19,735 bases of DNA, from contig CALVUB010000005.1 in the NCBI GenBank assembly GCA_944363385.1, positions 1 through 19,735 of the forward strand. Reading direction: 5' to 3'. Below, in pieces: positions 16,331 through 19,735 of the stretch. Both the position numbers and the translations under genes were made by a program. Within the stretch, counting starts at the first letter, position 1. Every line of letters starts with the position of its first letter. The notes under the pieces were generated by a model. That model was given only the letters and a program-made list of their open reading frames with translations. It did not search any database and was not told the origin of the DNA. Origin of the DNA: an uncultured Clostridia bacterium (lineage in GTDB: Bacteria > Bacillota > Clostridia > Christensenellales > UBA1242).

Positions 16331-16331
16331 T

Positions 16332-16362
16332 AAAAAATCGCTTTAGTTAAGCGATTTTTTTT
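16332..16362 (+). terminator. Rho-independent terminator after rpmE
   Basis: AAAAAATCGCTT (16332-16343) pairs perfectly with AAGCGATTTTTT (16349-16360) around a TAGTT loop, and the T-run continues to 16362. It begins one base after the rpmE stop codon and separates the ribosomal operon from the DUF1385-prmC gene. Confidence 0.9.
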
Positions 16363-16369
16363 CGTTCCA

Positions 16370-16397
16370 ATGACTTTTCAAAATTTAAAAATTTAAT
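16370..16397 (+). promoter_or_regulatory. Weak candidate promoter for the DUF1385-prmC-prfA cluster
   Basis: ATGACT (16370-16375) and TTTAAT (16392-16397) are separated by 16 bases, a partial match to the sigma-A consensus. A new promoter is expected because a strong terminator precedes this point. The sequence is so A+T-rich that chance matches are likely. Confidence 0.35.
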
Positions 16398-16445
16398 GAC
16401 AAATAAAAAAAGACTAAAACAACAAAAAATGTCAATAATTTTAGC

Positions 16446-18131
16446 GTGAAAAATTTTGTTTTCCCATTCAATAATGGCGTTGCATTTGTAAAAGATGAAA
16501 AATATTCTCTTGCCTTTATTGACAGTGATGGGCAGAAAAAAGTTTGCTCGGGCAAAGTTAAGGCTATTAAAGGCTGGAATGTGTTTTTTTGGCGAGGCCT
16601 TTTATATTTTTTTGTGGGAATAGTTTTGTATATTAAATTGCTTTTAGTGGAGGACAAAAATAATGATAGACCAAAAGATGAACAAAACAAAAGTTATGCA
16701 AAAGCAAAAAACATAACTTATTTTTCAAACTATCTTTTGCTTTTTGCTTTTGTTTTTCTTGCTTTTTTGTTTGGTTTTATTGTGCTGGGTTTTGTAGCCA
16801 ATTTTGTTTCAGACAAAATTGTAGACGAGCAAGATTTTTATCTTCACAGTTTTATTGTGGCTCTTTTAAGAACGGCTTTTATCTATATTTCTTTTCTTGC
16901 GCTTCGATTTTGCCCTTTTATGCAAAGTTTTTTACGCTTCAATTTGGCAGGACAAATCATCCTTGATGGTCAAACGTTCAGAAAAAGACCTCCTTTAAAT
17001 TTCTTGAATTTTGTTGTTATCGTTTGTTTATTTTCCACTTTTGTGATATCCTTAATTAGCATAAATGTGTCTTTTGTTGCCAATTTTTTTATCAACTTAG
17101 CGCTCTTTTTGTTGCTGATATGTATAAGTTATGAAATTCTGTTTCTTTTAGCAGGTTGCAAAAGCAGGTTTATCAGAGATTTATGTTTTATCACCACATT
17201 TTTGGTTGAACTTAAACCAAATACAACACAACTTGAGGTTTCAAATATGGCAAAAATCGAACTGGAAAATGGTTTTCAAAATTCTTATGGCGAAAGCGAA
17301 ATCCCGCTTTCTAGCGTTTTTGCACAGATAGAAACAAAACTTAAAAAAGCTGAGAAATATGAAAAAAGCGATGCCGATTGGATTGTGGCGAATGTGCTTA
17401 ATATTGGTCGCGGACAAATCAGACTGGTTAAAAGTTTGACTAAAGACCAAGAAAGAGAAATCTTATCAATTGCAAATAGAAGAGCAAAAGGCGAGCCTCT
17501 CTCAAGCATTTTTGGTTATGTTGATTTTTATGGCAACAAAATTTTGGTAAACAAAAAAGTTCTCTCTCCTAGAATGGAAACCGAACTTTTGACGGATGAG
17601 GTTATTAAAAAAATAAAAAAAGAAAAACTAGGCTCTGTGCTTGACCTTTGCACAGGCTCTGGAGCTATTGCAATTGCAATCAAGAAAAATTGTCAGATTG
17701 AAGTCACTGCAAGCGATATCTCTAAGTCAGCGCTTGCTGTTGCCATGCAAAATGCAAAGCAAAATGATGCCAAAATCAACTTTGCGCAATCTGACCTTTT
17801 TAAAGCTTTCAAAAAGAGCAAAAAATTTGATCTTATTGTGTCAAATCCGCCTTATATCAAAAGTTCTGAGATTGAAAAACTTGAAAGGGAAGTCAAAGAT
17901 TATGACCCCAAATTGGCGCTTGATGGTGGCGAAGACGGCTATCAGTTTTATCGAGAAATTGTCAAACAAGCTCCAAATTTTTTAAATAAAAAAGGCTACC
18001 TTTTCTTTGAGGTTGGCTTAGGACAGGCAAAGACAGTTGCAAAGCTGATGAAAGAAGGCAATTTTGTAGACATTAAAGTGCAAAATGATTATAATAAAAT
18101 TGAAAGGATTGTTTATGGAAGAATTGATTGA
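16446..18131 (+). CDS. prmC: DUF1385 (YqhQ-like) membrane domain fused to PrmC, release factor glutamine methyltransferase
   Basis: A 561-residue fusion. Residues 1-275 resemble DUF1385/YqhQ: an FFWRGL segment near 47-52, hydrophobic membrane segments at about 52-68, 94-122, 134-155, 186-208 and 210-237, then ELKPNTTQLEV where YqhQ has its EPTDDQVEV-like end. The usual family HGAEHK motif and N-terminal GGQAVxEG motif are not recognisable, so this half is degenerate. Residues about 285-561 are a complete PrmC: N-terminal helical domain, SPRMETELL (374-382), S-adenosylmethionine loop LDLCTGSGAIAIAI (399-412) and catalytic NPPY (467-470). PrmC methylates the GGQ glutamine of RF1/RF2. The start is a GTG without a clear Shine-Dalgarno site and is uncertain. 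The two domains are usually separate neighbouring genes. The gene overlaps prfA by 17 bases. The PrmC half is certain, the DUF1385 half likely. Confidence 0.88.
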   Translation: MKNFVFPFNNGVAFVKDEKYSLAFIDSDGQKKVCSGKVKAIKGWNVFFWRGLLYFFVGIVLYIKLLLVEDKNNDRPKDEQNKSYAKAKNITYFSNYLLLFAFVFLAFLFGFIVLGFVANFVSDKIVDEQDFYLHSFIVALLRTAFIYISFLALRFCPFMQSFLRFNLAGQIILDGQTFRKRPPLNFLNFVVIVCLFSTFVISLISINVSFVANFFINLALFLLLICISYEILFLLAGCKSRFIRDLCFITTFLVELKPNTTQLEVSNMAKIELENGFQNSYGESEIPLSSVFAQIETKLKKAEKYEKSDADWIVANVLNIGRGQIRLVKSLTKDQEREILSIANRRAKGEPLSSIFGYVDFYGNKILVNKKVLSPRMETELLTDEVIKKIKKEKLGSVLDLCTGSGAIAIAIKKNCQIEVTASDISKSALAVAMQNAKQNDAKINFAQSDLFKAFKKSKKFDLIVSNPPYIKSSEIEKLEREVKDYDPKLALDGGEDGYQFYREIVKQAPNFLNKKGYLFFEVGLGQAKTVAKLMKEGNFVDIKVQNDYNKIERIVYGRID

Positions 18132-19200
18132 AAGTTTACTTGAAAAAACAAAAAAAATGAAAGATAGATATGACGAATTGACCAACAAGGTGTCAGACCC
18201 TAGCGTGATAGCCGATAACAGTCGGTGGCGCAAAATTGCAAAAGAGCGCTCTATGCTTGAAGAGGTTGCAAATGGATATGAACGGCTTAGCAAATTATAT
18301 GACGAATACAAACTTTGCGAAAAAGAATATCACAGCGAAAAAGACAACGACCTTAAAGCTATGTTTTACGATGAAATTGGCTCGCTTAAAACCAAACTTG
18401 AAGAGCTTTGTGAAGAGATAAAAATTTTGTTGCTTCCAAAAGATGAGAACGATGACAACAATGTAATTATGGAAATCAGACCAGGCGCAGGTGGAGAAGA
18501 GGCTTCACTGTTTGCAAGCGTTCTTGCAAAGATGTATCAATTTTATGCTGAAAAAAACCGCTGGAAATATGAAGTGCTTGATCTTAGCGAAACCGAGCTT
18601 GGCGGAATAAAAGCTATCACTTTCCTAATAAAAGGCAAAGGCGCATATAGCAAACTTAAATATGAAAGCGGAGTTCATCGCGTTCAAAGAGTGCCTGAAA
18701 CAGAAAGTCAGGGGCGCATACATACTTCAACTGCAACCGTTGCCGTTTTGCCAGAAATTGAAGATGTAGATGTTGAAATTGACGAAAAAGATTTGAAAAT
18801 TGACACATATCGCTCTTCTGGCGCAGGCGGACAACATGTCAACAAAACAGAAAGCGCTATCAGAATAACTCATCTTCCAACAGGAATTGTGGTTGCCTGT
18901 CAAGATGAGCGCTCTCAATTAAAAAACAGAGACAAAGCCATGAAAATTTTGCGCGCGAAACTTTATGAATACTACAAAGAACAGCGAGACAGCGAATATA
19001 AACAAAATCGTAAAAGCCAGGTTGGCACAGGCGACCGCTCAGAGCGCGTGCGCACATACAACTATCCACAAGGCAGGGTGACCGATCACCGCGTAAATTT
19101 AAGTTCGTATGACCTTGAAGGCGTGCTGAATGGCGACATTGAACAATTTATTGAAGCATTAACCATAAAAGACCGCGCAGAAAAACTCGCAAACGCTTAA
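18115..19200 (+). CDS. prfA: Peptide chain release factor 1
   Basis: RF1 recognises UAA and UAG stop codons and triggers peptide release on the ribosome. The 361-residue product has the usual length. It shows GAGGEEASLFA (124-134), the tripeptide anticodon region with PET at 194-196 (RF1 has P-x-T; RF2 has SPF), and the catalytic GGQ at 238-240 within SSGAGGQHVNKTESA. Gln240 is the residue PrmC methylates, which fits the overlap with the upstream prmC. The start is the ATG at 18115, six bases after GAAAGGA (18102-18108). An ATG ten codons upstream would extend the overlap and lacks this site. Probably translationally coupled to prmC. Confidence 0.97.
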   Translation: MEELIESLLEKTKKMKDRYDELTNKVSDPSVIADNSRWRKIAKERSMLEEVANGYERLSKLYDEYKLCEKEYHSEKDNDLKAMFYDEIGSLKTKLEELCEEIKILLLPKDENDDNNVIMEIRPGAGGEEASLFASVLAKMYQFYAEKNRWKYEVLDLSETELGGIKAITFLIKGKGAYSKLKYESGVHRVQRVPETESQGRIHTSTATVAVLPEIEDVDVEIDEKDLKIDTYRSSGAGGQHVNKTESAIRITHLPTGIVVACQDERSQLKNRDKAMKILRAKLYEYYKEQRDSEYKQNRKSQVGTGDRSERVRTYNYPQGRVTDHRVNLSSYDLEGVLNGDIEQFIEALTIKDRAEKLANA

Positions 19201-19211
19201 AAGGATAAATA

Positions 19212-19735
19212 ATGAAAATCCATAACGCTGAAATGCTGAAAATGTTTGGAAACAATGGCAAACTTAATGTTGCCATTATTTCGGACATATACAAGCCTTT
19301 TACTGGAGGGGTGACAACTGTTGTTGAAGACCTTGCAAATAATCTAAAAAACAACTGCAATGTTGTCCTTTTTTGCCAAGACGGAGAGATTGAAGATAAA
19401 GACGATTTCCCTATCGTGAGATGCAAAACCATTCCTTTTATCAAATCTATAGGAGACATTCCTATTCCAAACCTAGATTTTAAACTTAAAAAGCTATTTA
19501 AAAGTTTGAATATAGACATCATCCATATTCACACTTTTTTTGGGCTAGCATCTTTTGCGCTTAAAATGTCAAAAAAGTTAAATATTCCTGTTGTTTATCA
19601 TGGACATACAAAACTTTATGACGAATATATGTCAATCTCAAACAGCAAATTGATTTCAAAAATTTTGACTAAAAGAGCAGTAAAGAAGCTTAATAAAGCA
19701 ACAGAGATTTGGGCGGTAAGTGAAGGCACAAAAGG
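19212..19735 (+). CDS. Glycosyltransferase family 4 protein, N-terminal part (cut by window end)
   Basis: Starts at the ATG at 19212, 11 bases after the prfA stop, with AAAAGGA immediately upstream; 174 codons are visible and the frame is open at the edge. After a short leader, residues about 18-36 (LNVAIISDIYKPFTGGVTT) show the GT4 opening: a beta-strand followed by a P-x-x-GGV loop. DIIHIHTFFG and then VVYHGHTKLYDEYM follow the GT4 pattern. The H-x-H-T and HT-x-x-Y-x-x-Y layout resembles diacylglycerol glucosyltransferases of Gram-positive bacteria, which make membrane glycolipids. The exact acceptor and sugar cannot be told because the C-terminal catalytic domain (EX7E region) lies outside the window. 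Likely in the prmC-prfA transcription unit. Confidence 0.88.
   Translation, partial: MKIHNAEMLKMFGNNGKLNVAIISDIYKPFTGGVTTVVEDLANNLKNNCNVVLFCQDGEIEDKDDFPIVRCKTIPFIKSIGDIPIPNLDFKLKKLFKSLNIDIIHIHTFFGLASFALKMSKKLNIPVVYHGHTKLYDEYMSISNSKLISKILTKRAVKKLNKATEIWAVSEGTK

Noticed and set aside
1-19735. CRISPR array, insertion sequence, tRNA or rRNA.
   Set aside because: No regularly spaced direct repeats, no transposase-like frame or terminal inverted repeats, and no cloverleaf or rRNA-like sequence were seen on either strand.

Overview
The window suggests an uncultured, low-G+C, Gram-positive (Firmicutes/Clostridia-like) bacterium that uses the standard bacterial code. Strong AAGGAG-type Shine-Dalgarno sites, sigma-A-like promoters, U-tract terminators, a zinc-type S18 and L31 pair, and the orders rpsF-ssb-rpsR and rpmE-DUF1385-prmC-prfA all fit this. 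I cannot place the genus. By eye the housekeeping genes are very A+T-rich, and the giant central gene is noticeably richer in G+C.

Layout. (1) 34-1095, minus strand: trpS, tryptophanyl-tRNA synthetase, with a clear promoter at 1133-1161 and a short leader that leaves no room for a T-box. (2) 1139-1481: an A+T-rich divergent intergenic region. It holds the promoter of the giant gene, a perfect inverted repeat between its -35 and -10 boxes, a second inverted repeat upstream, and a large imperfect hairpin beginning at the predicted transcript 5' end. (3) 1482-14933, plus strand: one uninterrupted gene for a 4483-residue secreted, membrane-anchored surface protein. It has a signal peptide, a beta-helix-like GLUG-type N-terminal module, many InlB/Listeria-Bacteroides-like modules, MBG/YDG-like modules, a second GLUG-type half module, one transmembrane helix and a lysine-rich tail. 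It is monocistronic and ends at a strong terminator. (4) 14992-16362: a ribosomal/replication operon rpsF-ssb-rpsR-rpmE with an excellent extended -10 promoter and a terminator. rpsF is split by a one-base shortfall in an A-run. (5) 16446-19735: a second cluster. It starts with one reading frame fusing a degenerate DUF1385 (YqhQ-like) membrane domain to PrmC, the methyltransferase that modifies release factors. prfA (RF1, the PrmC substrate) overlaps its end, and a GT4 glycosyltransferase cut by the window edge follows.

How the genes fit together. trpS, rpsF/rpsR/rpmE, prmC and prfA all serve translation. PrmC methylates the GGQ glutamine of the RF1 encoded immediately downstream. The giant surface protein is the accessory element, sitting as its own transcription unit between conserved core genes. 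The observations most worth checking are the architecture of the giant protein (near-matching modules at both ends, membrane anchor instead of a sortase signal, long unassigned middle), the DUF1385-PrmC fusion, the rpsF frame break, and the structured control region of the giant gene. I found no CRISPR array, transposon, tRNA or rRNA.
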